Positions 25,626-34,466 of a stretch of DNA of 59,098 bases are shown piece by piece. This DNA is from an uncultured Chloroflexota bacterium (GTDB lineage: Bacteria; Chloroflexota; Dehalococcoidia; Lucifugimonadales; UBA1127), in NCBI GenBank assembly GCA_913045315.1, contig CAJWQJ010000014.1, positions 1-59,098 of the forward strand. The letters run 5' to 3'. The notes below the pieces were generated by a model. That model was not told the DNA's origin. It did no database searches and worked only from the letters and a program-made list of their open reading frames with translations. A program made the position numbers and the translations under genes. Every line of letters starts with the position of its first letter. Position 1 is the stretch's first letter.

Positions 25626-27083
25626 TTAACGTAGATATGCCATTGTTGAATGTCGATCTACAACATGCTTAAGACTTCGTGCGGCTCTCTGGAAAGAATA
25701 GAAAATTGGAATGCCAGCATCTGTAAATCTTTTATCGATTGATTCCATTACTGACGAATCTACTCTTGGAAAAGACGTAGTCACTACACAAATCAGAGTT
25801 TTTGAAGAATTTTCTTTGAACTTATTAAACGTCTCAATAACATTCTCAATTTGAGAATCTCCAATGAGCCATGGATCATTTGCTTCTTTTCTAGTTAGCA
25901 ATCTACCTGCTCCAACTTCAACAGCTACAACATCTAAATTATCATCATCACCCAGAATTTCTACGATATCAGAAAATCTATCTGAGGAACCCTGAATTGG
26001 ATTTACGTAATTTCCACCTATTAAATTAAAAAACTCTCCTAGGCGATCGTATGATTTTTGGGTCAATGGAACTACTCTAAATCCTTCCTTTGAGAAAACA
26101 TTTGCCATTTCAGTCGAATGTCCACCCGAAGCTGCTAATATGCCTATATTCGTATTAAATGAAGGTGGAAGCATAGCTAAAGCCTTCGCAGTATCAATCA
26201 TTTCTTCCAAACTATCTACCGGGATAGCACCAGCTTTATGCATTAAACGATCCCATAGATCTTGACGAAGGTAGGGAGTGCCAGTATGTGCAGAAGTGGC
26301 TCTTGCAGAATCTTCAGTTTGGCCAACTTTCCAAACAAGCACTGGCTTTTCAGAGGAAATTCTTTCTATGCTTTTAAAAAATTCTTGCGGATCTCTTGGT
26401 CCTTCACAATATATGCCAATTACTTTCGTATTAGGTTCTTGACCTAAATAATCTATATAGTGGTGGATATCTAAAACTACTCCATTGCCCATGCTAAAGC
26501 ACATGCTTGAAGGAACTCCCTGTACTGAAGCTTCTAAAGTAAATCCAATAGCCTGACTACCACTTTGGGATATGTATCCCATATATCCAGCTTCAAGAGC
26601 AGGTTGATTAAGATCTTGGCGAATACCTTTTTCAGCATTATAAAGACCCATACAGTTCGGACCAATAACTAACAAATTCCCCTCTTCAGCAATTTGCTGA
26701 ACTTGTCGTCCAAGTTCATGTCCTACTTCTTCATCTACTTCATCAAAACCAGCAGCGAAAACATGTGCGACTGCAACCTTTTTAGCAACACAATCCTTGA
26801 GAACAATTGGTACAACATTTCGTGGAACCGATATAGTCACATAATCAACATCATCTGGAATATCCACCAAACTCTTAAAGTTTTGAATGCCTAGTTCATC
26901 AGCTCCTGGCCATTCTTCTTCATTAATATTAACATGATAAAGTTTGCCATGTTCTTCCATAAACGGAAGGTGGGATTTAAGCCATCTGTGCTGATTATGT
27001 CGAGCAGCTCCAACGACGGCAACTACTTTCGGATTAAACCCTCTTTCAAGTTGTGCTTTAAATTCTTTTTCAGACATACTCAT
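25626..27083 (-). CDS. ADP-forming acyl-CoA synthetase, alpha-subunit type
   Basis: This 485-residue protein has a CoA-binding Rossmann domain (KVVAVVGAARHNQHRW, about 18-33), a succinyl-CoA-ligase-like flavodoxin domain (GYISQSGSQAIGFTLEA, about 168-184) and the loop SAHTGTPYLRQDLWD (about 265-279), whose His corresponds to the phosphorylated histidine of SucD and acetyl-CoA synthetase alpha. A second ligase subdomain has AASGGHSTEMANVF. Such proteins couple acyl-CoA cleavage to ATP formation, but they normally need an ATP-grasp beta partner, and none is present here. It might work alone, with a distant partner, or as a CoA-binding regulator. Confidence 0.8.
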   Translation of the reverse strand: MSMSEKEFKAQLERGFNPKVVAVVGAARHNQHRWLKSHLPFMEEHGKLYHVNINEEEWPGADELGIQNFKSLVDIPDDVDYVTISVPRNVVPIVLKDCVAKKVAVAHVFAAGFDEVDEEVGHELGRQVQQIAEEGNLLVIGPNCMGLYNAEKGIRQDLNQPALEAGYMGYISQSGSQAIGFTLEASVQGVPSSMCFSMGNGVVLDIHHYIDYLGQEPNTKVIGIYCEGPRDPQEFFKSIERISSEKPVLVWKVGQTEDSARATSAHTGTPYLRQDLWDRLMHKAGAIPVDSLEEMIDTAKALAMLPPSFNTNIGILAASGGHSTEMANVFSKEGFRVVPLTQKSYDRLGEFFNLIGGNYVNPIQGSSDRFSDIVEILGDDDNLDVVAVEVGAGRLLTRKEANDPWLIGDSQIENVIETFNKFKENSSKTLICVVTTSFPRVDSSVMESIDKRFTDAGIPIFYSFQRAARSLKHVVDRHSTMAYLR

Positions 27084-27130
27084 AATAGAAATACCTCAAA
27101 CTAAAAAAATACAAGAAATTTGACATCGGG

Positions 27131-27153
27131 AATGTTAACAGAATCTTAACATT
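27131..27153. promoter_or_regulatory. Inverted repeat, possible operator before the acyl-CoA synthetase gene
   Basis: AATGTTAA (27131-27138) and TTAACATT (27146-27153) are perfect complements separated by 7 bp, about 50-70 bases upstream of the start at 27083. The arrangement is that of a dimeric regulator site. No regulator gene is adjacent. Confidence 0.35.
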
Positions 27154-27190
27154 TTGCCATCTTTATTGATAATTTATAGATTTTTAAACC

Positions 27191-27224
27191 AATGAGCCAG
27201 GAAAATTCAAAACCCTGGCTCATT
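27191..27224 (-). terminator. Terminator-like hairpin after the MDR gene
   Basis: AATGAGCCAGG (27191-27201) pairs with CCTGGCTCATT (27214-27224), an 11-bp stem with a 12-nt loop, 31 bases after the MDR stop. On the minus strand it is followed by GGTTTAAAAATC, a weak U-run, so it may also act as a 3'-end stabiliser. Confidence 0.6.
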
Positions 27225-27255
27225 AGAGATACTAAAAATGAATAAATATTAAAAT

Positions 27256-28212
27256 TTAAGGAATTGAAAGCATCACTTTACCAAAAAAGCTACTCTCTTC
27301 AAGAACTTGCTGTGCTTTTAAGGCCTGCTCCAAAGGAAAAACTTCACTTATAACAGCCTTAAAATGACCACGTCTAACTAAATCTCCCACAGTTTCTATA
27401 TCTTCACGAGGATTCATGCTCGTCCCTATTATAGTTAAATCTCTAGTCCATAATCGACCCATATGGAAATTGACCCAATGACCCGCAGAAACTCCACAAG
27501 TAACAAAACGTCCGCCACGTTTCATGCTTGCAAAGCATTGATCCCATACTGTAGAACCAATATGATCTACAACTAAATTTACGCCTTCACCATTGGTTTC
27601 AGCTTTAATAGCTTCAGAAAAATCATTGACTTTTGTATAGTTAATACCAACATCTGCACCTATTGCCTTTGCTTTATCAAGCTTTTCATCCGAACTTGCA
27701 GTAGTAAAAACTCTTCCACTAAACAATTTAGCTATTTGTATTGCTGCTGTTCCCACACCACTACCTGCTGCCATTACAAGAACATCTTCACCAGCTTTTA
27801 ATCCAGAACGACATATCATCATATGCCATGCAGTAGTAAGAATAATAGGAAATGTTCCTGCTTCTTCATAACTTAAAGAGTCAGGAATTTTGGTTGCAGT
27901 AACTTCAGGCATCCTACAATACTCAGCATAAGTTCCGCTATTAGAAATACCCATTACTCTGTCGCCTACCTTGAATTTTGTACACAGTTCACCAACTGCA
28001 ACAACTTCACCAGCACCATCCATCCCAAGAACATATCTACCATTAGTTCTAATTCCATGAGAACCATCTCTAGTAAATACATCACGTCTATTTAACGATG
28101 CAGCCTTAGTACGAACTAAAATATCTGTAGGTCCAAACTCTGGTTCTTCTACCTCTCCATACACCATATTGCCTTCAGTACCTTGTTCATCGATATAAAT
28201 TGCATTCATCAT
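27256..28212 (-). CDS. Zinc-free MDR alcohol dehydrogenase / quinone oxidoreductase
   Basis: This 318-residue medium-chain reductase has DRVMGISNSGTYAEYC (about 83-98) and a Rossmann nucleotide site VMAAGSGVGTAAIQIAKL (about 146-163). Its catalytic domain has the GroES-like fold; the cysteine cluster for structural zinc is absent, which favours an NADPH quinone/enoyl reductase rather than a classical alcohol dehydrogenase. The start is one of two adjacent ATGs (28212 or 28209) behind a GGGGGG run. A terminator-like hairpin follows. The substrate is unknown. Confidence 0.85.
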   Translation of the reverse strand: MMNAIYIDEQGTEGNMVYGEVEEPEFGPTDILVRTKAASLNRRDVFTRDGSHGIRTNGRYVLGMDGAGEVVAVGELCTKFKVGDRVMGISNSGTYAEYCRMPEVTATKIPDSLSYEEAGTFPIILTTAWHMMICRSGLKAGEDVLVMAAGSGVGTAAIQIAKLFSGRVFTTASSDEKLDKAKAIGADVGINYTKVNDFSEAIKAETNGEGVNLVVDHIGSTVWDQCFASMKRGGRFVTCGVSAGHWVNFHMGRLWTRDLTIIGTSMNPREDIETVGDLVRRGHFKAVISEVFPLEQALKAQQVLEESSFFGKVMLSIP

Positions 28213-28282
28213 GGCACACCCCCCAAGAAATACTGTTACGTAAAACTTAAAATTTGAAAAAGTCCATCCATCTAAATTCTAT

Positions 28283-28357
28283 TGGTCGGGGCGAACGGAT
28301 TCGAACCGCCGACCCCCTGTTCCCAAAACAGGTGCCCTACCACTGGGCCACGCCCCG
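28283..28357 (-). tRNA. tRNA-Pro(TGG)
   Basis: Folded by eye on the minus strand: acceptor CGGGGCG/CGCCCCG, D-arm GCCC/GGGC, anticodon stem CCTGT/ACAGG with loop TTTGGGA (anticodon TGG at 28323-28325), T-arm GGCGG-TTCGAAT-CCGTT. The discriminator is A and CCA is encoded (28283-28285). It follows tRNA-Arg by nine bases and shares its promoter. Confidence 0.95.
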
Positions 28358-28366
28358 ACAATACGA

Positions 28367-28438
28367 CGCCCCTGGGGTGACTCGAACACCCGCCACCGGC
28401 TCCGGAGGCCGGTGCTCTATCCACTGAGCTATAGGGGC
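28367..28438 (-). tRNA. tRNA-Arg(CCG)
   Basis: Folded by eye: acceptor GCCCCTA with CAGGGGC (one A-C mismatch at the base), D-arm GCTC/GAGC, anticodon stem CCGGC/GCCGG with loop CTCCGGA (anticodon CCG at 28403-28405, reading CGG), T-arm GGGTG-TTCGAGT-CACCC, discriminator G. CCA is not encoded, unlike its neighbour. It is the first gene of a two-tRNA unit. Confidence 0.94.
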
Positions 28439-28449
28439 TTCTCTCTGTT

Positions 28450-28478
28450 ACTATAACGTTAGCATTCACTAAGAACAA
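28450..28478 (-). promoter_or_regulatory. Sigma-70 promoter of the tRNA-Arg/tRNA-Pro unit
   Basis: On the minus strand TTGTTC (28473-28478), 17 bp, TATAGT (28450-28455). The predicted start is a few bases before the tRNA-Arg 5' end at 28438. Confidence 0.65.
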
Positions 28479-28565
28479 GCCGAAAAGTTATGAATATATT
28501 TCCCCCAACATCAATTCCTTGTTTCTAAATGGGTATCTATGCTAGGCTTTCTATGGAGGAGTTAG

Positions 28566-29696
28566 ATGCAAAAAAAACGTGTAATAGTTGCAATGAGTGG
28601 TGGAGTGGATTCTTCAGTAGCGGCTTTATTACTTTCTAAGGAAGGTTATGAAGTTATAGGAATAACTTTGAGACTTTCTACAATTGATCAACCTGACGTA
28701 CCTCAAAACTCCCGTTCATGTTGTTCAATTGAAGACATTGATGATGCAAGGAAGGTATGTAATTCAATTGGTGCTCCCCATTATGTATTAAATGCAGAAG
28801 AGGCATTTCAAAAACATGTAATTAATTATTTTGTTAATGAATATCAAACTGGACGTACGCCTCATCCATGTATAGCCTGCAACGATAAAATTAAGTTTGA
28901 TTTTTTGCTTAAAAGAGCAATCGCACTTGATGCAGATGCTATAGCTACAGGACATTATGCAAGAAAAATTACTGATGCTAACGGTACACATCATCTATAT
29001 AGATCCTTAGATCCGACTAAAGATCAATCATACGTTCTATTTGGCGTAAACCAAGAACAACTTGGGCATCTGGTTTTCCCTTTAGGAAATCTTGAGAAAT
29101 CAGAGATACGAAAAATTGCAAATGAAGCAAATCTTCATAATGCTGACAAGCCTGACAGTCAAGATATTTGTTTCATACCACAAGGCAACTATCGTGAATT
29201 CCTTATGAAAAGGATACAGCCTAATCCAGGAAACATTCTTGATTTGAACGGTAATGTAGTAGGTACACATAAAGGTATTGAGTTCTATACTGTAGGTCAA
29301 AGAAGAAATCTTGGACTAGAATCTAAAGATCCTCTTTACGTATTAAACATAAATCCTTCTAAGAAAGAAATAATTGTGGGACCAGAGTCAGCACTTCTTG
29401 AAACATCTTTTGATATAAACACTGTTAATTGGATTAGTGGTTTAGTTCCTCAAGAACCTTTTAGGGCTGACGTAAAAATTAGATATAAATCAAAAGAAAC
29501 TCCCGCTGTTATTTATCCTAAAGAACTAGGTGCATCTATCCAATTTTTAGAACCTCAAAAAGCTATTACCCCAGGACAAGCAGCAGTTTTTTATATTGAA
29601 GATGAAATTATTGGTGGCGGATTGATCGATGGGATGCATACAAATGATTCATCAGAAGGTACAAATTTTATTGGAACCAAGAACTTACACACTTAA
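28566..29696 (+). CDS. mnmA: tRNA-specific 2-thiouridylase MnmA
   Basis: This 376-residue enzyme makes 2-thiouridine at wobble position 34 of tRNA-Lys, -Glu and -Gln. It has the PP-loop MSGGVDSSVAALLL (about 9-22), the first catalytic Cys in HPCIACNDKIKF (about 99-110) and the second in DSQDICFIPQGNY (about 196-208). The C-terminal beta-barrel includes YTVGQRRNLG. The ribosome-binding site is GGAGGAG. It heads a plus-strand run of housekeeping genes and lies close to the tRNA pair, on the opposite strand. Confidence 0.97.
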   Translation: MQKKRVIVAMSGGVDSSVAALLLSKEGYEVIGITLRLSTIDQPDVPQNSRSCCSIEDIDDARKVCNSIGAPHYVLNAEEAFQKHVINYFVNEYQTGRTPHPCIACNDKIKFDFLLKRAIALDADAIATGHYARKITDANGTHHLYRSLDPTKDQSYVLFGVNQEQLGHLVFPLGNLEKSEIRKIANEANLHNADKPDSQDICFIPQGNYREFLMKRIQPNPGNILDLNGNVVGTHKGIEFYTVGQRRNLGLESKDPLYVLNINPSKKEIIVGPESALLETSFDINTVNWISGLVPQEPFRADVKIRYKSKETPAVIYPKELGASIQFLEPQKAITPGQAAVFYIEDEIIGGGLIDGMHTNDSSEGTNFIGTKNLHT

Positions 29697-29711
29697 GTAA
29701 AGGAAACAACT

Positions 29712-30218
29712 ATGGAAACGATTAATTTTATAAAGGAATCACTTGAAACTGCTCGAGCTACTACTCTTAATCTCGTTTCTGAACTAGAAGAAAATCATCT
29801 TTCATGGCAAGTAAATAATAATGCAAATTCCATTGGGTTTCTTCTGTTTCACACATTCAGAACGGAAGATTTTCGTTTTGCACAAATTGGAGAAGAACCT
29901 GAATTCTGGAAAATGGGTAACTGGGCAAGCAGATGGACACTTCCAGAACAAATAGAAAATGATAGGAATACTGGCTTTGGTTGGGGAGATTCTCAAATGA
30001 ACAAATTTGTTTCTCCTCCCTTGGAAGATCTTCTCGGATATGGAGCTACTGTTCGTTTTAGAAGTTTTGAGGTATTAGATAGCCTGTCAAATGAAAAACT
30101 TGAAAACATTATCGAATCCGAAAATGCAACCATATCAGCATTAATATTTCGATTATTAGCGCACGAATCACAACATGCCGGACAAATAGATTACATTTTA
30201 GGTCTTATTGGAGAATAA
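29712..30218 (+). CDS. DinB/YfiT-like metal-binding protein
   Basis: This 168-residue four-helix-bundle protein has the DinB-superfamily histidines: one in GFLLFHTFRTEDF (about 43-55) and a pair in LLAHESQHAGQIDYI (about 147-161). Members bind a divalent metal and often act as thiol-dependent S-transferases (mycothiol or bacillithiol) or have unknown roles. It starts 16 bp after mnmA and its end overlaps the rnhB start by 11 bp. Confidence 0.83.
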   Translation: METINFIKESLETARATTLNLVSELEENHLSWQVNNNANSIGFLLFHTFRTEDFRFAQIGEEPEFWKMGNWASRWTLPEQIENDRNTGFGWGDSQMNKFVSPPLEDLLGYGATVRFRSFEVLDSLSNEKLENIIESENATISALIFRLLAHESQHAGQIDYILGLIGE

Positions 30219-30852
30219 AATCATTTATTCAAGTTCCAAGATAATTCCTACCACTTACAAAGAAGAACACTATCTTAAAAATGGATATCAAAACATAGCC
30301 GGAGTTGATGAAGTAGGAAGAGGTTGCATTGCAGGACCACTAGTAGCAGGAGCAGTTATAATGAACATAAATGCTCCTGAAGTCTGGTATTCAGAAGTTA
30401 GAGATAGTAAAAAAATTTCGATAAAAAAACGCGAACGTCTCGCAATTCTTATTAACCAAAAAGCTATTGCCACCGGCATAGGGTCTATTCCCCATCAAGA
30501 TATCGATAGAATTGGCATCGTCGAATCAACTGCCCAAGCTATGAATTCCGCAGTTAATCAATTATGTAAAGTGGACTTTATACTTGTTGATGCATTACCA
30601 ATAAAATTTGATAAACCGTCAGAATCTATTATTTATGGAGATTCCAAAATTTTCTCCATCGCTTGTGCTTCAATAATTGCAAAAGTATTTAGAGATGAAC
30701 TCATGAATAAACTTGATGAATTATATCCAGGATACAATTTTAAACAAAATAAGGGATATCCAACCAAGAAACATTTAATTGCTTTACAAAATCTTGGGCC
30801 TTCACCTATTCACAGAAGATCATTCGGTCCTGTAAAAGAAATTTTGAATTAA
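30208..30852 (+). CDS. rnhB: Ribonuclease HII
   Basis: This 214-residue enzyme cleaves RNA in RNA-DNA hybrids and at misincorporated ribonucleotides. Acidic residues lie in AGVDEVGRGCIAGPLV (about 31-46) and in FILVDALP (about 127-134), with the family stretch IYGDSKIFSIACASIIAKV (about 145-163). The start is TTG at 30208, inside the end of the DinB-like gene; the nearby TTAGG can serve as a weak ribosome-binding site, and translation is probably coupled. Confidence 0.95.
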   Translation: MENKIIYSSSKIIPTTYKEEHYLKNGYQNIAGVDEVGRGCIAGPLVAGAVIMNINAPEVWYSEVRDSKKISIKKRERLAILINQKAIATGIGSIPHQDIDRIGIVESTAQAMNSAVNQLCKVDFILVDALPIKFDKPSESIIYGDSKIFSIACASIIAKVFRDELMNKLDELYPGYNFKQNKGYPTKKHLIALQNLGPSPIHRRSFGPVKEILN

Positions 30853-30863
30853 ATTCCTTACCA

Positions 30864-30890
30864 TTGCCCATTTCTGCATGAATATATAAT
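30864..30890 (+). promoter_or_regulatory. Possible promoter before the FmdB-type gene
   Basis: TTGCCC (30864-30869) and TATAAT (30885-30890) are 15 bp apart, a short spacer, 31 bases upstream of the next ATG. The -10 is good and the -35 is weak. Confidence 0.35.
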
Positions 30891-30920
30891 ATTGTACTTA
30901 GCGTTCATAAGGAGACAGAA

Positions 30921-31274
30921 ATGCCTGTTTACGAGTATAAGTGCAATGGTTGCGAAAAACCCGTGTCAATATATTTTAAAACCTTTTCATCAGCAGAAAC
31001 TTCTGAACCTGTATGCCCTGAATGTAAAAGTACTGCATTAGAAAGAAAGATTTCAAGAGTATATTTTGGTGGTGTGGGAAGTTTTGCCAACACTTGGGGA
31101 ACATCATCGGGAATGCCGGATCTAGCATCAATGGATCACATGAATGCTGATGATAGAAATGTACTGCAAGAATATGGCGCTAGAGTTAAAGAACAAATGA
31201 TGACCGAAAGAGCTGGCTGGAGCGATATCGGAATGCCTCCAACACCTCCAACTTCTTCATCAGATTCAGATTAA
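30921..31274 (+). CDS. FmdB-family zinc ribbon protein
   Basis: This 117-residue protein begins MPVYEYKCNGCEKP and contains CPECKSTALERKISRV, the paired Cys motifs of the FmdB/CxxC_CxxC_SSSS regulatory family. The C-terminal part is Gly/Ser/Met-rich and probably disordered (PPTPPTSSSDSD). FmdB was named beside formamidase genes, but most members have unknown roles. The ribosome-binding site is AAGGAG. Confidence 0.88.
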   Translation: MPVYEYKCNGCEKPVSIYFKTFSSAETSEPVCPECKSTALERKISRVYFGGVGSFANTWGTSSGMPDLASMDHMNADDRNVLQEYGARVKEQMMTERAGWSDIGMPPTPPTSSSDSD

Positions 31275-31307
31275 ACTGACGAATAGCACTAATTTTTCAA
31301 AGAAAGT

Positions 31308-31979
31308 ATGATAAATTCAAAAAACTCTAAATGCATAACTGGATTATATGTAATAGTTGATCCATCTTTTAATAAACACAACGCAATTGAAGTTGCTAAA
31401 AAAGCTCTCCAAGGTGGAGCCAATGTTATTCAGTGGAGAGACAAAAAAAGACCAATCAAAGATCAATTAAATGAATGCAAATCTATAAAAAATATTTGTA
31501 GTGATTTCAACGCTATTTTTTTGATAAATGATTATCCTGAACTTGCAAAATTGTGTGAAGCTGATGGCGTTCATCTTGGACAAAAAGACATGTCAATACA
31601 AGAAGCAAGAAAAATACTTAATAGCAACCAACTAATTGGAACCTCTAATGCTACACTAAGTGAAGCTATAACATCAGTAAAAAATGGAGCGGATTATATT
31701 GCAGTGGGTGCCATTTTCCCAACAAATACAAAATCCGACACTCGTCCAGCTGGTCTGGAAACCCTCAAAGTGATAAGGACTAATGTAACTTTACCAATAG
31801 TTGCAATAAGTGGAATAAATAAATCTAATATTTCACAAGTCATTCAGTCAGGAGCTGATTCCATAGCTGTAATAAGTGCAGTGAACAATGCTAATGATCC
31901 AGAAAAAGCTTCAGATGAACTTAACAAATTGATCCAAACTGCAAAAGAGAAGTATCCTTATAACAGTGACCATAGCTAA
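31308..31979 (+). CDS. thiE: Thiamine-phosphate synthase
   Basis: This 223-residue TIM-barrel enzyme joins the thiazole and pyrimidine phosphates to form thiamine phosphate. The motifs QWRDKKRPIKDQ (pyrophosphate-binding, about 41-52), DGVHLGQKDM (about 85-94), GTSNATLSE, AVGAIFPTNTKSD (about 135-147) and PIVAISGINKSN are all present. No TPP riboswitch is visible in the 33-bp gap upstream, and no other thiamine gene is in the window. Confidence 0.94.
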   Translation: MINSKNSKCITGLYVIVDPSFNKHNAIEVAKKALQGGANVIQWRDKKRPIKDQLNECKSIKNICSDFNAIFLINDYPELAKLCEADGVHLGQKDMSIQEARKILNSNQLIGTSNATLSEAITSVKNGADYIAVGAIFPTNTKSDTRPAGLETLKVIRTNVTLPIVAISGINKSNISQVIQSGADSIAVISAVNNANDPEKASDELNKLIQTAKEKYPYNSDHS

Positions 31980-31999
31980 TTACATTTCTGGAGGCATAA

Positions 32000-33349
32000 T
32001 TGGAAGATTCAAATAATGTCACAATGGAAAAATTAATTTCTTTATGCAAACGAAGAGGATTTGTTTTTCAGGGCAGCGAAATCTACGGAGGGTTAGCTAA
32101 TTCATGGGATTATGGCCCCCTTGGAGTAGAAATGCGTAGAAATATCAGAAACGAGTGGTGGAATAATATTGTTCGTCAAAGAGACGATGTTGTTGGCTTA
32201 GAAGCTGCCATTATTATGAACCCTAAAGTTTGGGAGGCAAGTGGTCACCTTCAAGGTTTTACTGATCCACTCGTTGAATGCAAAAATTGCCAGGGAAGAT
32301 TCAGAGAGGATCAGGTTGAATCTGAAAACTGCCCTGAATGTGATGGGGATCTTGGCCCGCCAAGACAATTCAATCTAATGTTAAAAACTTTCTTAGGCCC
32401 CTTGGAAGAAACTGCAAGTACTGTATACATGCGTCCGGAAACTGCTCAGGGAATGTTTGTTGACTTTCTTAATGTTCTCACATCATCAAGAAAAAAACTT
32501 CCGTTTGGAATTGCTCAAATCGGAAAATCATTCCGCAATGAAATTACTCCCCATAACTTTATTTTTCGAACAAGAGAATTCGAACAAATGGAAATGGAAT
32601 ATTTTGTACACCCTACCACAGACGAAAATTGGCACTCTTACTGGATTCAAGAACGATTCAAGTGGTACATCGATCACGGTATAAAGGAAAAAAATATCCG
32701 AATAAGACCTCATGAATCTGATGAGCTCTCACATTATTCAAAAGCTACATCAGATATTGAATACCTTTTTCCATGGGGTTGGGGTGAATTAGAAGGAATC
32801 GCGAATAGAACAAATTTTGATCTTCAGGCACATTCGGAAGCAAGTGGTCAAAAATTAGTTTACTTTGATGAAGAAACTAAATCTCATATAACTCCATATG
32901 TTATCGAACCAGCAGCAGGTGTTGATAGAATGATGTTAGCATTTATGTTAGACGCATACCGAGAAGAAACCATACAAAAGGATAACAAATCTGCAAAACA
33001 AGACGTACGTACGTATTTAAAATTTCATTCCTCAATAGCTCCTATTACAGTGGGAATATTACCTCTAAGTCGCAATGAAAAACTCATCCCACTTAGTCAA
33101 AAGATTTATAAAGATCTTCGTATAAACACTCATCTAAACATAAATTACGATGATGCCCAAAGCATAGGGAGACGATATAGGAGATTCGACGAGATAGGAA
33201 CACCATATTGTGTAACAATTGATTTTGATTCATTAGATGATCAACAAGTGACTATAAGAGATAGAGATACTTTGTCGCAAAAAAGATTACCAATAATTGA
33301 ACTTAGCCAATACCTTGAGGATAAAATGAAACCCAATGGAATTGCCTGA
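32000..33349 (+). CDS. glyS: Glycine--tRNA ligase, dimeric class II type
   Basis: This 449-residue glycyl-tRNA synthetase is the eukaryote/archaeal-like alpha2 form. It has the N-terminal RRGFVFQGSEIYGGLANSWD, the zinc-ribbon-like CKNCQGRF and CPECDGDLG pair, motif 2 FRNEITPHNFIFRTREFEQ, motif 3 PYVIEPAAGVDRMMLAF, and a C-terminal anticodon-binding domain. The start is TTG at 32000, with GGAGG five bases upstream. It overlaps the TlpA-like gene by 14 bases. Some databases call this form glyQS or glyS. Confidence 0.97.
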   Translation: MEDSNNVTMEKLISLCKRRGFVFQGSEIYGGLANSWDYGPLGVEMRRNIRNEWWNNIVRQRDDVVGLEAAIIMNPKVWEASGHLQGFTDPLVECKNCQGRFREDQVESENCPECDGDLGPPRQFNLMLKTFLGPLEETASTVYMRPETAQGMFVDFLNVLTSSRKKLPFGIAQIGKSFRNEITPHNFIFRTREFEQMEMEYFVHPTTDENWHSYWIQERFKWYIDHGIKEKNIRIRPHESDELSHYSKATSDIEYLFPWGWGELEGIANRTNFDLQAHSEASGQKLVYFDEETKSHITPYVIEPAAGVDRMMLAFMLDAYREETIQKDNKSAKQDVRTYLKFHSSIAPITVGILPLSRNEKLIPLSQKIYKDLRINTHLNINYDDAQSIGRRYRRFDEIGTPYCVTIDFDSLDDQQVTIRDRDTLSQKRLPIIELSQYLEDKMKPNGIA

Positions 33350-33920
33350 TAACCATCAAGATGATATAGAAGAGCAACCAGAACCGGTTAATAAGAAACC
33401 AAACCTTATTCTCGTTTATATTTCATTGGGTATTGCCAGCATTGTATTTGGAGCTATTGTTGGACTTCAGCAGTGGGAACCAAATAACAACATTGAAAAT
33501 AGTTCAAAAATTACTTCATTTACAACTAAATTAATTAATAGCTATGAAAACCAAAATTCATTAACTATCAACGATAAAACATCGAGCCCAATAATTATAA
33601 ATTTTTGGGCTTCATGGTGTGGTCCATGTAGAGTCGAAATGAAACATATACAAAAAGTTTGGGAAAAATACGAAGGTGAAGTTCTAATTATTGGAATTGC
33701 TACCCAAGACACTCAATATGCTGTGGAAAATTTTGTTTCTGATATGAACGTAACATACCCTATTACAATAGACATTGATAGTTCTTTAGCTAGAGAATAC
33801 AGAATTTCACGAATACCCACTACTATTTTTGTTGACAATAAAGGAAATATTCATAAGAAATCTATTGGTATAATCTCAGAAGAATTCATAGAAAATACTT
33901 TAATAGAAATGTTTGAATAA
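33336..33920 (+). CDS. TlpA/ResA-like membrane-anchored thioredoxin
   Basis: This 194-residue protein has a charged cytoplasmic N-terminus, one membrane helix (LVYISLGIASIVFGAIVGL, about 27-45) and a thioredoxin fold with the active site NFWASWCGPCRVEMK (about 89-103). The later cis-Pro motif is SRIPTTIFVDN. It probably acts outside the membrane as a thiol-disulfide reductase, for example in cytochrome c or metalloprotein maturation. It starts within the last codons of glyS. The CopD-like membrane protein follows 14 bp later. Confidence 0.9.
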   Translation: MELPDNHQDDIEEQPEPVNKKPNLILVYISLGIASIVFGAIVGLQQWEPNNNIENSSKITSFTTKLINSYENQNSLTINDKTSSPIIINFWASWCGPCRVEMKHIQKVWEKYEGEVLIIGIATQDTQYAVENFVSDMNVTYPITIDIDSSLAREYRISRIPTTIFVDNKGNIHKKSIGIISEEFIENTLIEMFE

Positions 33921-33934
33921 TTTAAAATTAAATC

Positions 33935-34420
33935 ATGCTTGATGCGAATGATATTTTTCTACTAATTATACGCTGGATTCACAACCTTGCTTCAGTAATT
34001 TGGGTAGGTGGAAGCTTATTTTACCTTTTAACACTTAACCCAATATCAAGAGCAACAGCCAATTTCCCAAAATTAGCTAGTTCCGAAATTGGAAGAGACT
34101 TTGGAAGTATTGTCACCGGATGCATAGCCTTACTAATACTTACTGGAACGATATTAACTTTTGAAAGAATCAGCTCTCCTACTATAACCAATACTTATAT
34201 ATTAATTTTAACCTTAAAAATAGTATTAGCCATCGTTATGTTCTGGTTAGCATTATCACTAAAGAAAAAAAGAAATAATCTGCCTCCCAATCCAAAATCA
34301 ACGATTCTAAACAAATTTAGCTCTATACTTTCAGAAACCAGCATAATAGTAATACTTGGAATCATAATTTTTCTTATAGCAGATTTATTAAAAATAATCT
34401 TCGAAAAAAGTTTAATGTGA
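33935..34420 (+). CDS. CopD-like integral membrane protein
   Basis: This 161-residue protein has four predicted membrane helices. The N-terminal LIIRWIHNLASVIWVGGSLFY, with its conserved His and Trp-Val-Gly-Gly, matches the CopD/DUF2269-type copper-resistance or heme-associated membrane family. The second half has the GCIALLILTGTILTF and ALSLKKKRNN stretches. Adjacency to a TlpA-like thioredoxin would fit metal or cytochrome handling, but this is an inference. Confidence 0.68.
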   Translation: MLDANDIFLLIIRWIHNLASVIWVGGSLFYLLTLNPISRATANFPKLASSEIGRDFGSIVTGCIALLILTGTILTFERISSPTITNTYILILTLKIVLAIVMFWLALSLKKKRNNLPPNPKSTILNKFSSILSETSIIVILGIIIFLIADLLKIIFEKSLM

Positions 34421-34466
34421 ATGTTGATGTTTCAACTTATGGTATATTTAATTAAGGAGATCAGAA

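Noticed and set aside
28272-28478. 68-aa ORF on the minus strand
   Set aside because: It is the translation of tRNA-Arg and tRNA-Pro, which fold well and have their own promoter.
31275-31307. TPP riboswitch before thiE
   Set aside because: The gap is 33 bp and shows none of the THI-box sequence.
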